The notes below the pieces were generated by a model. That model was not told the DNA's origin and did no database searches. It was given only the letters and a program-made list of their open reading frames with translations. A stretch of DNA of 64,000 nucleotides from positions 310,001 to 374,000 of the forward strand of contig NZ_JACHNA010000001.1 in assembly GCF_014205175.1 (NCBI RefSeq), in the 5' to 3' direction. Origin of the DNA: Micrococcus cohnii (GTDB lineage: Bacteria > Actinomycetota > Actinomycetes > Actinomycetales > Micrococcaceae). Positions 54,408 through 64,000 of the stretch are shown here, one piece after another; position 1 is the stretch's first letter; each line of letters starts with the position of its first letter. The translations under genes were made by a program, and so were the position numbers.

Positions 54408-55293
54408 CGAGGCGGTCCGCGTGGCCGGCGCCGGCCGCGTGCGGGTGCTCACGGACGCGGACACGTCGGCGCTAACGGCGCTGGTCGACGCCCATCCGGT
54501 CGCTAACGCCTACCTCGCCTCGCTGCTGCACGGCGGGCGGTTGGCCGGGCCGCGTGGCGGCTCGGGCGGCACGCTCTTCCTCGGAGTGGGTGACCCCGGC
54601 TCCGGCCCGGGCGATCCGCTGCACCAGGCGGCCTGGGTCGGCTCGAACGTCGTCCCCGCCGCGACGGACGAGCCCCCCGCGCCCGAACTGGGGGCGGCCG
54701 TGGCCGCGCTGCGCCGACGGTTCGGCTCGCTGTACGGGCCGGCCGCGCATGTGGCGGCGATCGAACAGCGGCTGCGTGAGGCAGGCCACCGGCCACGCTC
54801 CCTACGAGCCGAGCAGCCCCTGCTGGTGGCCGGTGAACCGTCGATCTGCCGTGACGACGCCGTCGTGCCGGCGGTGCCCTCCGACTACGACGCGGTGCTC
54901 GCGGCATCGGTCGCCATGTTCACCGAGGAGCTCGGCGTCTCGCCGCTGCGCGCGGGGGCCGAGGCCTACCGCGAGCGCGTGCGTCGGCTCGTGCAGCTCG
55001 GCCGGGTGCTCATCGACCGGGTTTCCGAGCCCAGCGTCGTCGAGCCGGTGCGGTTCAAAGCGGACCTGGGGGTCGTCTCACCGGCCTGCGTCCAGATCCA
55101 GGGCGTGTGGATCCCGCCGCATCTGCGCGGGCAGGGCAGGGCCGCCCCGGCGACGGCTTCGGTGGTCGACGCCGCCCGTCGTCTCGCCCCGCTCGTGAGC
55201 CTCTATGTGAACGCGTACAACACGGCGGCGCTGCGTTCCTATCTGCGGGCGGGATTCACGCGTGTCGGCACGTTCGCCACGGTCCTGTACTGA
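54364..55293 (+). CDS. GNAT protein with DUF4081-like N-terminal domain
   Basis: 309 residues. N-terminal part: [42 protein letters not shown]-terminal [44 protein letters not shown] (acetyl-CoA loop), [20 protein letters not shown]. This pair is typical of the conserved actinobacterial gene after ispG. Substrate unknown. ATG 54364 lies inside ispG; a co-translational start is likely. Confidence 0.85.
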   Translation: MAVTQPAPRRSRSTDEAVRVAGAGRVRVLTDADTSALTALVDAHPVANAYLASLLHGGRLAGPRGGSGGTLFLGVGDPGSGPGDPLHQAAWVGSNVVPAATDEPPAPELGAAVAALRRRFGSLYGPAAHVAAIEQRLREAGHRPRSLRAEQPLLVAGEPSICRDDAVVPAVPSDYDAVLAASVAMFTEELGVSPLRAGAEAYRERVRRLVQLGRVLIDRVSEPSVVEPVRFKADLGVVSPACVQIQGVWIPPHLRGQGRAAPATASVVDAARRLAPLVSLYVNAYNTAALRSYLRAGFTRVGTFATVLY

Positions 55294-55466
55294 TGTCGAC
55301 TCGCGCACACCCTGTGTGAAAGCGTAGACTGATGTGTCGTCATGCTGTGTCATGAATAGTGTGCCAGTCGTTCATCGACTGTCGCAGTCGCCTATACTCG
55401 GCGGGTTTCGGGTGCCGCTCTCGGCGCTCGCACCCGACCCCGCGCCAGACACTCAGGAGCCGCCCC

Positions 55467-56246
55467 GTGGAGTTGACCGCACCCGTGAAGCGCCTGGTGC
55501 TTCCCTCCGTGCTCGGTGCCGTCCTCGTGGGTCTGGTCGCGTGCGGGCCCGCCGAGGAGCAGGCCCGGTCGGCATCGGGGTCCGGTGAGGCGTCCGCTTC
55601 GTCCTCGACCGCGGGCTCCGGCTCGACTGCCGGGTCCGCGTCCCGGCCGAGCGGCGACTCCCTGCATGCGCGGGCGCAGGACGACTTCTCCCGAATCCTC
55701 GGTGAGGGTTCGCGGGTGCTGCCTCCGGACAACTTCGAGGAAGAGAACGAACGCTTCAGCGATGCGCAGCCCATGCACACCGTGCCCGCCTCGTGCGCGC
55801 CCATGACCAACATGGCGTCCTCGGTGATGGCGCCGAAGGCGCAGGACGCGATCATCGGTCAGCACAGCGACCAGGGCGGGGCAGCCGTCCTCTCGGCGGT
55901 GCGATACGCCGACGCCGACGTCGCCGCCGAGGTCCTGGAGGAGGCGACGAGCGTGATGTCCCTGTGCGCGCGGTTCCGCTTCCAGGACCACAGCGGGGCC
56001 TCGGGGACGTGGGAGTACGAGGTGTCTACCGTGCGTGTCGACGGACGCGAGGGACTGGCGATCCGCGGTCACGCGGTGTCCCAGGACGGCCTGCTCCCGG
56101 TCGACACCACCACGCTCTATGTTCGCGAGGACGATGTGATCGGCGAGGTGTCCCTCTACGGCCGTCGCGCGCAGCGCTCCGCGCAGGACGATCACGCCGA
56201 GCGCGACCGGATGGCGACGCAGGTGATGGAGGCCGTCGCCTCGTGA
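55467..56246 (+). CDS. Putative lipoprotein
   Basis: 259 residues from GTG 55467 (CAGGAG upstream). Signal peptide with VLPSVLGAVLVGLVACG; the lipobox Cys is about residue 26. A Ser/Gly-rich linker (about 30-65) is followed by a globular domain with VPASCAPMTNMASSVMA and VMSLCARFRFQ (possible disulphide). No family recognised; it resembles sensor- or PknH-like extracytoplasmic lipoproteins of actinobacteria only in general style. A TATACT -10 box lies at 55393-55398. Confidence 0.75.
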   Translation: MELTAPVKRLVLPSVLGAVLVGLVACGPAEEQARSASGSGEASASSSTAGSGSTAGSASRPSGDSLHARAQDDFSRILGEGSRVLPPDNFEEENERFSDAQPMHTVPASCAPMTNMASSVMAPKAQDAIIGQHSDQGGAAVLSAVRYADADVAAEVLEEATSVMSLCARFRFQDHSGASGTWEYEVSTVRVDGREGLAIRGHAVSQDGLLPVDTTTLYVREDDVIGEVSLYGRRAQRSAQDDHAERDRMATQVMEAVAS

Positions 56247-56282
56247 GGCGCAGGCCGGATCGGTCCCCGGCCGCGTGAGAGG

Positions 56283-56288
56283 TAGGAT
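56283..56288 (+). promoter_or_regulatory. -10 box (TAGGAT) upstream of proS
   Basis: TAGGAT just after the lipoprotein gene, about 140 bp before proS. No clear -35. Confidence 0.4.
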
Positions 56289-56430
56289 CGCGCACGAAGC
56301 TTGAGGCGCGGCCGACGCGCCGACCCCGAGGCCGGACGAGGCGACGTGGGGGTCGGTGCGTCGGCCGCGGCTGTCCGTCACGACCGGCGCGGCGCGGCCG
56401 AGCCCGTCCCGCTCCACCCGAGGAGGCCCC

Positions 56431-58263
56431 ATGGCCATGCGCATGTCCACACTGTTCCTGCGGACGCTCCGAGACGATCCGGCCGAGGCCGAGGTCGCCA
56501 GCCATAAGCTGCTGGTCCGGGCCGGCTACATCCGGCGTGCGGCCCCGGGCATCTACACGTGGCTGCCGCTGGGCCTGAAGGTCCTCGCTCGCGTCGAGGC
56601 TGTCGTCCGGGAGGAGATGGAGGCCATCGGAAGCCAGGAGGTCCACTTCCCGGCGCTGCTGCCGCGCGAGCCCTATGAGGCGACAGGTCGCTGGGACGAG
56701 TACGGGGACGGCCTGTTCCGTCTGCAGGATCGCAAGGAGAACGACTACCTGCTGGCCCCCACGCATGAGGAGATGTTCACGCTGCTGGCGAAGGACCACT
56801 TCTCGTCGTACAAAGACCTGCCCGCCACGCTCTACCAGATCCAGACCAAGTACCGGGATGAGGCCCGTCCCCGCGCGGGACTTCTGCGCGGCCGCGCCTT
56901 CGTGATGAAGGACTCGTACTCCTTCTCCGTCGACGACGAGGGCCTCGCCCGTGCCTATGAGGCGCATCGCGAGGCATACCTGCGCATCTTCGAACGGCTC
57001 GGGCTCGACGTCGTCCCCGTGGCCGCGACCTCCGGGGCGATGGGCGGCTCCCGGTCCGAGGAGTTCCTGCACCCCTCGCCGATCGGCGAAGACACCTACG
57101 TCGAGTCCCCGGGCGGCTACCGCGCCAACGTCGAGGCCGTCACGACGGTCGCTCCCGAGCCGCTCTCCGATGAAGCGATCGCGGCCCTGCCGGCCCCGCA
57201 GGTGAAGGACACCGCCGGCGCCGAGACGATCGCGGCGCTGGTGGACGTCGCCAACCAGGTGGCCCCGCGCGAGTCGGGGACCTGGACCGCGGCCGACACC
57301 CTGAAATGCGTCGTCCTGACCGCCGTCCTCGACGGCGGACAGCGGCGGCAGTTCGTCGTGGCGGTCCCCGGCGACCGTGAGGTCGACCTCAAGCGTCTCG
57401 AGGCGAGCATCGGCGCGGCCCTCGGCGTCTCGGGCGAGCCGCGTCTCGAGGCGGCGACCGAGGCCGATCTGAAGCGTCACCCCGCACTCGTGCGCGGGTA
57501 CATCGGCCCCGGCGCGGGGGCCGACGGCGAGCGCACGGTGCTCGGCGCGGAGGACTCCGTCACCGGGCTGCCGCTGTTCGTCGACCCGCGCGTGGCGGTC
57601 GGCACCGCGTGGATCACGGGGGCCAATGCCGACCAGCGGCACGTGTTCGGCCTCGTCGCCGGACGCGACTTCGGCTGGGACGGCGTGGTCGAGGCGACGA
57701 GCGTGATCGACGGGGACGAGGCTCCGGACGGTTCGGGCCCGCTGACGGCCCGGCGCGGCGTGGAGATGGGCCACATCTTCCAGCTCGGCCGCAAGTACGC
57801 CGAGGCGCTCGGCCTGAAGGTGCTCGACGCGAACGGCAAACAGGTCGTCGTCACGATGGGCTCCTACGGGATCGGGGTGACCCGCGCGCTCGCGGCCATC
57901 GCCGAGCGCTACCACGATGAGAAGGGCCTGGTGTGGCCCCGCGCGGTCGCCCCGGCCGATGTGCACGTGGTCGTCGCCGCCAAGGGGGAGGACGCCGCGG
58001 CCTACGCGGATCAGCTCACCGGCGAGCTGGAGGACGCGGGGGCGCGCGTGCTGCTCGACGACCGTGCGAAGGTCAGCCCGGGCGTGAAGTTCAAGGACGC
58101 CGAGCTGATCGGTGTGCCGACCAGCGTCGTGGTCGGTCGGGGCCTGGCCGAGGGGACCGTCGAGTTCAAGGACCGTGCCACAGGTCGGGCGCGCGAGGTC
58201 CCGGTCGCCCAGATCGTCGACGAGGTGCGCGCCGCCGTGGCCGGTTCCGGTTCCGACGCCTGA
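56431..58263 (+). CDS. proS: Prolyl-tRNA synthetase (bacterial type)
   Basis: 610 residues, class II synthetase. Motif 1 region [12 protein letters not shown], motif 2 [20 protein letters not shown] with DSYSF, motif 3 [16 protein letters not shown] (about 476). The INS editing domain lies between motifs 2 and 3 (about 225-400), then an anticodon-binding domain ([14 protein letters not shown]). GAGGAGG before ATG 56431. It is a bacterial-type enzyme with the editing insertion, not the archaeal-type form. Confidence 0.96.
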   Translation: MAMRMSTLFLRTLRDDPAEAEVASHKLLVRAGYIRRAAPGIYTWLPLGLKVLARVEAVVREEMEAIGSQEVHFPALLPREPYEATGRWDEYGDGLFRLQDRKENDYLLAPTHEEMFTLLAKDHFSSYKDLPATLYQIQTKYRDEARPRAGLLRGRAFVMKDSYSFSVDDEGLARAYEAHREAYLRIFERLGLDVVPVAATSGAMGGSRSEEFLHPSPIGEDTYVESPGGYRANVEAVTTVAPEPLSDEAIAALPAPQVKDTAGAETIAALVDVANQVAPRESGTWTAADTLKCVVLTAVLDGGQRRQFVVAVPGDREVDLKRLEASIGAALGVSGEPRLEAATEADLKRHPALVRGYIGPGAGADGERTVLGAEDSVTGLPLFVDPRVAVGTAWITGANADQRHVFGLVAGRDFGWDGVVEATSVIDGDEAPDGSGPLTARRGVEMGHIFQLGRKYAEALGLKVLDANGKQVVVTMGSYGIGVTRALAAIAERYHDEKGLVWPRAVAPADVHVVVAAKGEDAAAYADQLTGELEDAGARVLLDDRAKVSPGVKFKDAELIGVPTSVVVGRGLAEGTVEFKDRATGRAREVPVAQIVDEVRAAVAGSGSDA

Positions 58264-58396
58264 ACGCGTGGAGGCGGCGCCGCGTGCTCGGCCGCCGGTA
58301 CAGTATCCAGCTGATCCGTCGTCGTCGACGACGGGGACCGGACCCGGCAGGGACGCCGAGCCGACCGACGCACTCGACCCGTCCAGGAGCGCTCCC

Positions 58397-59002
58397 GTGC
58401 ACACTTCACGTCCTGACCGTGACGTTCGCCCCGCCGGCCCCGAATCGGACCGACTGCGGTCCGTCGTCGACGACGCGGTCGCCGATCTGGGCCTGCTCGT
58501 CGAGCAGGTCCGCGTCACCGGCGCGAGCCGGACGCCCACGCTGCAGGTGAGCCTCGATCGGGCTCGCGGCACCGAGGGTGTCGACATGGAGGCGATCGAA
58601 CAGGCCACCGGCAGGGTGTCCGAGGCCCTCGACGCTCTCGGTGACGAGGTGCCCGGCGTCGGCTCGGGCGAGTACCTGCTCGAGGTCTCCAGTGCGGGCG
58701 TGGAGCGCCCGCTGACGCTGCCGCGGCACTTCGCCCGGAATCTCGGGCGGCTCGTCGAGGTCGCCGTCGACGGGGCCGAGCCGGTGCTCGCGCGCATCGT
58801 GTCCGCCGGGCAGGAGCAGGTCGAGCTCGCCGTGCACCGGCCCGGTGCGAAGAAGGGCATGCCGGCGAAGGAGGCGGCGCCGGTCGCCCACGCCTATGAC
58901 CGCCTGGGACCGGCGGTCGTCCAGGTAGAGTGGGGGACCCGTCAGCAGGACGAGCCGGAGAGCGAGGACGCCGCCGGCACGCACGAGACCACGGAGGCCT
59001 AA
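58397..59002 (+). CDS. rimP: Ribosome maturation factor RimP
   Basis: 201 residues from GTG 58397 (CAGGAG). VVDDAVADLGLLVEQVRVTG, then SRTPTLQVSLDR and GSGEYLLEVSSAGVERPLT are the family signature, followed by an Sm-like C-terminal domain. Needed for 30S maturation. It precedes nusA directly, as in most bacteria (stop TAA next to nusA GTG). Confidence 0.93.
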   Translation: MHTSRPDRDVRPAGPESDRLRSVVDDAVADLGLLVEQVRVTGASRTPTLQVSLDRARGTEGVDMEAIEQATGRVSEALDALGDEVPGVGSGEYLLEVSSAGVERPLTLPRHFARNLGRLVEVAVDGAEPVLARIVSAGQEQVELAVHRPGAKKGMPAKEAAPVAHAYDRLGPAVVQVEWGTRQQDEPESEDAAGTHETTEA

Positions 59003-59989
59003 GTGGATATCGACATGAGCGCACTGCGCATGCTGGAGAAGGAACGCGACGTTCCTCTCTTGAAGCTGATCCCGACGATCGAGCAGGCCCTGCTGACCGC
59101 TTATCACCGGGTGCCCGGCGCCGTGAAGCGCGCTCGCGCCGAGCTCGACCAGAAGACGGGTCGCGTGACGATCTGGGCCACCGAGATCGACGAGGACGGC
59201 ACCGCCGTCGGCGAGTTCGACGACACCCCGAACGACTTCGGTCGCGTCGCCGCCGCCACGGCTCGCCAGATCATCGTGCAGCGCCTGCGCGACGTCGACG
59301 ACGAGAAGGTCCTCGGTGAGTTCCGCGGCAAGGAAGGCGAGCTCGTCTCCGGCCAGATCCAGCAGGGCAACAACCCGCACATGATCCAGGTGAACCTGGG
59401 CACGATCGAGGCCGTACTTCCGCCGTCCGAGCAGGCGCCGGGCGAGGACTACAGCCACGGTCGGCGCCTACGCGCCTTCGTGGTGTCCGCGACCCGAGGC
59501 GCCAAGGGCCCGTCGATCACGCTCTCGCGCACCCACCCGGGTCTGGTCCGCAAACTCTTCGAGCTCGAGGTGCCGGAGATCGCCGACGGCTCGGTCGAGA
59601 TCACCTCGCTGGCGCGCGAGGCGGGCCACCGGACGAAGATGGCCGTGCGCGCCAAGCGGCCCGGCATCAAGGCCAAGGGGTCGGCGATCGGAGAGATGGG
59701 CACGCGCGTGCGCGCCGTCATGACCGAGCTCAACGACGAGAAGATCGACATCGTCGACCACTCGGACGATCCGGCCACGATGATCACGCACGCCCTCTCG
59801 CCGGCGAGCGTCACCGCGGTCGAGATCGTCGATGAGGCCAACCACTCGGCGCGCGTCACGGTGCCCCAGGATCAGCTGTCTCTGGCGATCGGCAAGGAGG
59901 GGCAGAACGCCCGCCTGGCCGCAAAGCTCACGGGGTGGCGGATCGACATCGTGGGGGAGGGGTCGCAGGCCCCGCAGACCGAGGGATGA
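59003..59989 (+). CDS. nusA: Transcription termination/antitermination protein NusA
   Basis: 328 residues: N-terminal domain (1-125; [20 protein letters not shown]), S1 domain (about 130-200; [13 protein letters not shown]), KH1 and KH2 (about 200-325; [40 protein letters not shown]). Short actinobacterial form without the acidic repeats. GTG 59003 directly after the rimP stop. Controls pausing and termination of RNA polymerase. Confidence 0.95.
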   Translation: MDIDMSALRMLEKERDVPLLKLIPTIEQALLTAYHRVPGAVKRARAELDQKTGRVTIWATEIDEDGTAVGEFDDTPNDFGRVAAATARQIIVQRLRDVDDEKVLGEFRGKEGELVSGQIQQGNNPHMIQVNLGTIEAVLPPSEQAPGEDYSHGRRLRAFVVSATRGAKGPSITLSRTHPGLVRKLFELEVPEIADGSVEITSLAREAGHRTKMAVRAKRPGIKAKGSAIGEMGTRVRAVMTELNDEKIDIVDHSDDPATMITHALSPASVTAVEIVDEANHSARVTVPQDQLSLAIGKEGQNARLAAKLTGWRIDIVGEGSQAPQTEG

Positions 59990-60031
59990 CGTCCCCGCGC
60001 CCCGGCACGCGGCGAACGGCCCGGGAGGCGC

Positions 60032-60037
60032 TAGACT
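60032..60037 (+). promoter_or_regulatory. Candidate -10 box (TAGACT) upstream of ylxR
   Basis: TAGACT lies about 65 bp before the ylxR start in the 113-bp gap after nusA; no clear -35. Confidence 0.3.
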
Positions 60038-60102
60038 GATCCGAGTCCACTTTCTCGCGCGGCCCGATCCGTCGGGTGCCGCGAAGCAGCCAGGAGGCGT
60101 GC

Positions 60103-60438
60103 ATGTCCTCGACCACGGTCGTGCGCACGTGCGTCGGCTGCCATGAGGCAGTGGACCAGCAAGAGCTGGTGCGCGTGGCCCTCGACCGCAGCACGGACCC
60201 CCCATCCGTGCACTGGGACGAGGACCGGCGACGCGGCGGCCGAGGTGCCTGGGTGCATCCGCGGTCTGACTGCGTCGAACGCGCCCTCGTCCGCCGGGGT
60301 TTCCAGCGGTCCTTCCGAGGCCCGGTGGACACGACGGCGTTCGAGGAGGCGTGGCGGAATGACGAGGTCTCGGCCTCGGGACGCCGCCCCACGTCCGACG
60401 CTTCCACACCGACAGATGAAGGCGGGTCAGAGATCTGA
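60103..60438 (+). CDS. YlxR-family RNA-binding protein
   Basis: 111 residues from ATG 60103 (CAGGAGG). VRTCVGCHEAVDQQELVRVA and RRGGRGAWVHPRSDCVERAL fit the YlxR/RnpM family, a small protein encoded between nusA and infB in Gram-positives. In B. subtilis and C. difficile it modulates RNase P. The C-terminal 30 residues are Ser/Thr-rich and variable. Confidence 0.88.
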   Translation: MSSTTVVRTCVGCHEAVDQQELVRVALDRSTDPPSVHWDEDRRRGGRGAWVHPRSDCVERALVRRGFQRSFRGPVDTTAFEEAWRNDEVSASGRRPTSDASTPTDEGGSEI

Positions 60439-60636
60439 TGCGTACCCGATGAGCACTGAAGCATGAGTGCCCAGCGATGAACATCACCCCCTGCTATCAG
60501 GCAGACCGTGCGTGTCGGCCGTCTCCGACGGCCCCGACGGTCTGGACAACGTCAACGGTCTTGCGCGACGAGCGCTGACGGCGGCCCACGGCCCCGTCCG
60601 GTCTCGCTCTCGCAGTGAGGCCAGAACAGGAGAACC

Positions 60637-63534
60637 GTGGCCAAGGTCCGCGTCCATGAGCTCGCCAAGGAGCTCGGCATTCCGTCCAAGGAAGCCCTCA
60701 GCAAGTTGAAGGAGCTCGGCGAGTTCGTCAGCTCCGCCTCCTCCACGATCGAGCCCCCGGTCGTGAAGAAGCTGCGCAACGCCTACGAGGGCTCCGCGCC
60801 CTCCGGTTCGGCCAAGCCTGCCTCGGGCGGGCAGTCCGGCCGCCCGACCCCGGCGTCGGCCGCGCAGAAGCCCGCCGCGCAGAAGCCCGCCGCGCAGAGC
60901 CCGGCGTCGTCTGACGCCGCCAAGCCCGGCCAGACGGCCGCACCGAAGCCCGGCCAGACGGCCGCACCGAAGCCCGGCCAGACGGCCGCACCGAAGCCCG
61001 GCGAGACGACGGCGCCGAAGCCGGGTCAGACCGCCGCTCCGACCCCGGCCGGGCCCGCTGGGACCGCCAAGCCCGGTCAGTCGGCCCCGTCGCCCAAGCC
61101 CGGTCAGTCGGCCGCGCCGAAGCCCGGTGAGGCGGCCCCGTCGTCCAAGCCCGGTCAGACCAGTGCGCCCAAGCCCGGTGCTGCGGCTCCGAAGCCCGGG
61201 GCGCCCAAGCCCTCCGCGGCCAAGCCGGGCGCTCCCCGTCCGGGCAACAACCCCTTCAGCCCCAAGGCCGGATCCGGCGGTCCGCGTCCCGGCGCCCGCC
61301 CCGGTGGTCGCGGCGGTCCGCGCCCGGGCAACAATCCGTTCGCGCCCAGCCAGGGCATGCGTGCCGGCCGTGACGACCGCGGCGGTCCGCGTCCCGGCGG
61401 TGCGCCTCGTCCGGGTGCCGGCGGACCTCGGTCCGCGGCCGGTGCGGCCGGTCCGCGCCCGGGTGCGCCGCGCCCGAACCCGGGCATGATGCCCAAGCAG
61501 ATCACCCCCGCCCCGGCGCCCTCGCGCGGCGGCGGACGGGGACGCCCCGGCGGCGGCCCGGGCCGACCCGGCGGTCCGGGCGGTCGCGGCCGCGGCAATG
61601 CGCAGGGCGCCTTCGGACGCGGCGGCGGTCCTCGTCGCGGGCGCAAGTCGAAGCGCGCGAAGCGTCAGGAGTTCGAGCAGCAGCACACCCGCGAGATCGG
61701 TGGCGTCAAGATTCCCAAGGGCGACGGGAACACCGTCCTGCGCCTGCGTCGGGGCGCCTCGCTCGCGGACTTCGCGGACAAGATCAAGGCGGACACCGCT
61801 GATCTGGTGAAGGTGCTGTTCACGCTCGGCGAGATGGCCAGCGCGAACCAGTCGCTCGACGAGGACACCTTCGCGCTGCTGGGCGAGGAGCTGGGCTACA
61901 AGATCCAGATCGTCTCGCCCGAGGACGAGGACAAGGAGATTCTCGAGGCCTTCGACATCGACCTCGACGCCGAGGAGAGCAACGAGGACGATGAGGATCT
62001 CGAGCCCCGTCCGGCCGTCGTGACCGTCATGGGTCACGTCGACCACGGCAAGACGCGTCTGCTCGACTCGATCCGCTCCTCCAAGGTGATCGAGGGCGAG
62101 GCCGGCGGCATCACCCAGCACATCGGCGCCTATCAGGTGCCGGTGGAGCATGAGGGCGAGGACCGTCGTCTGACCTTCATCGACACCCCCGGTCACGAGG
62201 CGTTCACGGCCATGCGTGCCCGCGGCGCGAAGGTCACGGACATCGCCGTGCTGGTCGTGGCGGCCGATGACGGCGTCATGCCGCAGACCGTCGAGGCCCT
62301 GAACCATGCCCAGGCCGCGGACGTGCCGATCGTCGTGGCGGTCAACAAGATCGACAAGGAGGGCGCCGCGCCGGACAAGATCCGCGGTCAGCTCACCGAG
62401 TACGGCCTCGTGCCCGAGGAGTACGGCGGCGACACCATGTTCGTCGACGTCTCCGCCCGGGACGGGCTGAACATCGACAAGCTGCTCGAGGCGGTCCTGC
62501 TCACCGCTGACGCGGCCCTGGAGCTGCACGCCAACCCGGACAAGGCCGCACGCGGTGTCGCCATCGAGGCGAACCTCGACAAGGGCCGCGGCCCCGTGGT
62601 CACCGTGCTCGTGCAGACCGGCACCCTGCGTGTCGGCGACAACGTCGTCGTGGGCACCGCCCACGGCCGCGTGCGCGCCATGTTCGACGAGCACGGCGAG
62701 AGCGTGAACGAGGCGGATCCCTCGCGTCCGGTCCAGGTGCTGGGCCTGTCGTCGGTGCCGCGCGCCGGTGATGGATTCCTGGTGACCGAGGACGAGCGCA
62801 CCGCACGTCAGATCGCCGAGAAGCGCGAGGCCGCCGAGCGGAACGCGCTGCTGGCCAAGCGGCGCAAGCGCATCACGCTCGAGGACTTCGACCAGGCGGT
62901 CGCCGAGGGCAAGATCGACACGCTCAACCTCATCATCAAGGGCGACGCGGCCGGTCCGGTCGAGGCGCTCGAGGACTCGCTGCTCAAGATCGAGATCGGC
63001 GAGGACGAGGTGCAGCTGCGCGTCATCCACCGCGGCGTCGGCGCCATCACGCAGAACGACGTGAACCTGGCGACCGTGGACAACGCGATCATCATCGGGT
63101 TCAACGTGCGCCCGGCCGAGCGCGTTTCGGAGCTGGCCGACAAGGAGGGCGTGGACATGCGCTTCTACTCGGTCATCTACGACGCGATCGACGACATCGA
63201 GAACGCTCTGAAGGGCATGCTCAAGCCGGAGTACGAGGAGGTCGAGCTCGGCTCGGCCGAGGTCCGCGAGGTCTTCCGCTCCTCGAAGTGGGGCAACATC
63301 GCCGGCTCGCTCGTGCGCTCGGGCCTGATCCGTCGCAATGCCTCGGCCCGCCTCGTGCGCGACGGCGCGGTCGTGGCGGACAAGCTCAAGATCGAGTCGC
63401 TGCGCCGCTTCAAGGACGATGCCACCGAGGTCCGCGAGGGCTACGAGTGCGGCATCGGCCTGGGCAGCTTCAACGACATCAAGGAAGGCGACGTCATCGA
63501 GACCTTCGAGATGCAGGAGAAGCCGCGCGTCTGA
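60637..63534 (+). CDS. infB: Translation initiation factor IF-2
   Basis: 965 residues from GTG 60637 (CAGGAG). An N-terminal IF2_N domain ([20 protein letters not shown]), a long Ala/Pro/Lys and Gly/Arg-rich segment (about 50-345), then the G domain with GHVDHGKT (about 465-472), DTPGHEAF and NKIDK, and domains II-IV. It places initiator tRNA on the 30S subunit. The variable segment carries KPGQTAAP repeats encoded by tandem DNA repeats. Confidence 0.97.
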   Translation: MAKVRVHELAKELGIPSKEALSKLKELGEFVSSASSTIEPPVVKKLRNAYEGSAPSGSAKPASGGQSGRPTPASAAQKPAAQKPAAQSPASSDAAKPGQTAAPKPGQTAAPKPGQTAAPKPGETTAPKPGQTAAPTPAGPAGTAKPGQSAPSPKPGQSAAPKPGEAAPSSKPGQTSAPKPGAAAPKPGAPKPSAAKPGAPRPGNNPFSPKAGSGGPRPGARPGGRGGPRPGNNPFAPSQGMRAGRDDRGGPRPGGAPRPGAGGPRSAAGAAGPRPGAPRPNPGMMPKQITPAPAPSRGGGRGRPGGGPGRPGGPGGRGRGNAQGAFGRGGGPRRGRKSKRAKRQEFEQQHTREIGGVKIPKGDGNTVLRLRRGASLADFADKIKADTADLVKVLFTLGEMASANQSLDEDTFALLGEELGYKIQIVSPEDEDKEILEAFDIDLDAEESNEDDEDLEPRPAVVTVMGHVDHGKTRLLDSIRSSKVIEGEAGGITQHIGAYQVPVEHEGEDRRLTFIDTPGHEAFTAMRARGAKVTDIAVLVVAADDGVMPQTVEALNHAQAADVPIVVAVNKIDKEGAAPDKIRGQLTEYGLVPEEYGGDTMFVDVSARDGLNIDKLLEAVLLTADAALELHANPDKAARGVAIEANLDKGRGPVVTVLVQTGTLRVGDNVVVGTAHGRVRAMFDEHGESVNEADPSRPVQVLGLSSVPRAGDGFLVTEDERTARQIAEKREAAERNALLAKRRKRITLEDFDQAVAEGKIDTLNLIIKGDAAGPVEALEDSLLKIEIGEDEVQLRVIHRGVGAITQNDVNLATVDNAIIIGFNVRPAERVSELADKEGVDMRFYSVIYDAIDDIENALKGMLKPEYEEVELGSAEVREVFRSSKWGNIAGSLVRSGLIRRNASARLVRDGAVVADKLKIESLRRFKDDATEVREGYECGIGLGSFNDIKEGDVIETFEMQEKPRV
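60922..60993 (+). repeat. 24-bp tandem repeat in infB
   Basis: Three perfect 24-bp units starting AAGCCCGGCCAGACGGCC (60922-60945, 60946-60969, 60970-60993) and a fourth degenerate unit to 61017 encode KPGQTAAP repeats. Likely to vary in copy number. Confidence 0.8.
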
Positions 63535-63573
63535 CGCCCGGCTTCCCCTGCCGCCAAGGGAGAGGAGACCACC

Positions 63574-64000
63574 ATGGCCGATCCGGCTCGCGCCGCGCGG
63601 CTGGCTCAGCGCATCAAGGTCCTCGTGGCCGAAGCGCTGCGGCGATCCGTGAAGGACGACCGGGTGGAGCCGGTGACCGTGACGGAGGTCCGCGTGACCA
63701 ACGACCTCCAGCACGCCACCGTGTACTACACCGTCCTCGGCGACGACGAGACCGTCGCCGCCGCCCATGAGGGCATCCAGGAGAACCGGGGGGTCCTGCG
63801 CCGCGAGGTCGGCAGGAACCTGACGATCCGCCTGGTGCCCACGCTCGAGTTCGTCGCGGACACCGTCCCGGAAGCCGCGGCGCACCTCGAGGACGTGCTG
63901 CGCGCGGCCAAGGAGCGCGACGCGCAGATCGCCGCGGCCCGTCAGGGCGCGACGTTCGCCGGTGACGCGGACCCGTATCGCACGGGCGAGTCCGACGACG
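63574..64000 (+). CDS. rbfA: Ribosome-binding factor A (3' end outside window)
   Basis: The first 142 codons are present. [54 protein letters not shown] and [19 protein letters not shown] match RbfA, a KH-type protein that binds 16S rRNA helix 1 during 30S maturation. GGAGAGGAG precedes ATG 63574. It follows infB as usual; the end is cut by the window edge. Confidence 0.93.
   Translation, partial: MADPARAARLAQRIKVLVAEALRRSVKDDRVEPVTVTEVRVTNDLQHATVYYTVLGDDETVAAAHEGIQENRGVLRREVGRNLTIRLVPTLEFVADTVPEAAAHLEDVLRAAKERDAQIAAARQGATFAGDADPYRTGESDD

Noticed and set aside
51633-54464. Minus-strand 943-codon ORF opposite rseP-like and ispG genes
   Set aside because: Shadow of two well-identified genes; no domain or ribosome binding site.
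60922-61017. CRISPR-like short repeats
   Set aside because: The units are directly adjacent without spacers and lie in frame in infB; no array or cas gene is present in the window.
60484-63885. Very long minus-strand ORF (1133 codons) opposite infB
   Set aside because: Shadow frame of a GC-rich gene: His/Arg/Leu-rich composition and no domain; the plus strand encodes clear IF-2.

Overview
The window is high-GC DNA from an actinobacterium. Gene order rpsB-tsf-pyrH-frr-cdsA and proS-rimP-nusA-ylxR-infB-rbfA, many GTG starts, TAGGAT-type -10 boxes, LysM-NlpC/P60 hydrolases and a bkd/acyl-CoA carboxylase leucine-degradation cluster fit Micrococcales. A Micrococcus-like Micrococcaceae member is my best guess (inference, not proven by any single sequence). 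The left 19 kb is accessory DNA; the right 45 kb is core chromosome.

Accessory part. Positions 1-670 hold two IS3-family transposase remnants, facing away from each other, separated by a 76-bp element with 15-bp inverted ends. A leaderless lipoprotein gene (712-1155) with a strong terminator follows. From 6964 down to 1651 (minus strand) lies part of an integrative/conjugative-type element: small membrane protein, tyrosine integrase, zinc-ribbon-like protein, glutaredoxin-like protein, ParA/MinD-like ATPase, lytic transglycosylase-M23 peptidase fusion, and a membrane-anchored protein. No relaxase, coupling protein or VirB4 is present. The element ends at a 3' piece of a tRNA-Asn gene (7093-7129) followed by a tRNA terminator, the expected footprint of integrase-mediated insertion. 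Beyond this are decayed small genes, a class-2 UvrA-like ATPase (7990-10572), a degenerate IS3 copy with intact ends (10573-11554), phage/ICE-like fragments, a MerR regulator divergent from a DUF4188 gene with a perfect operator palindrome between them, and then the most interesting unit: a two-gene operon (16323-14432, minus) of a SLATT-type two-TM protein and a CD-NTase (SMODS) with an AGS-C-like sensor domain, a CBASS-like defence module. Next to it are a four-TM protein, a serine recombinase broken by an 8-bp tandem duplication, and a VbhA/Fic toxin-antitoxin pair.

Core part. From about 19.2 kb: BrnQ branched-chain amino acid carrier, an AbgT transporter with a glutaminase, an aldo/keto reductase, a holin-superfamily-like membrane protein, a DMT transporter plus GT4 glycosyltransferase, tRNA-Met(CAT), cell-wall enzymes (LysM-NlpC/P60; M23), another GT4, then rpsB, tsf, pyrH, frr, cdsA and a DivIVA-repeat protein. 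The block 38.9-50.4 kb encodes bkdABC, a GNAT protein, a TetR regulator, 3-methylcrotonyl-CoA carboxylase beta and alpha, an isovaleryl-CoA dehydrogenase-like enzyme, a MaoC hydratase and a CitE-like lyase. It matches the gene content of the M. tuberculosis Rv2495c-Rv2502c leucine catabolic locus. The last part is the isoprenoid/translation set: dxr, site-2 protease, ispG, GNAT, lipoprotein, proS, rimP, nusA, ylxR, infB and the start of rbfA.

Five genes (712, 7990, 19707, 31501, 50515) have a TANNNT -10 hexamer ending 6-7 nt before the start codon and no clear ribosome binding site, so leaderless transcription seems common here.
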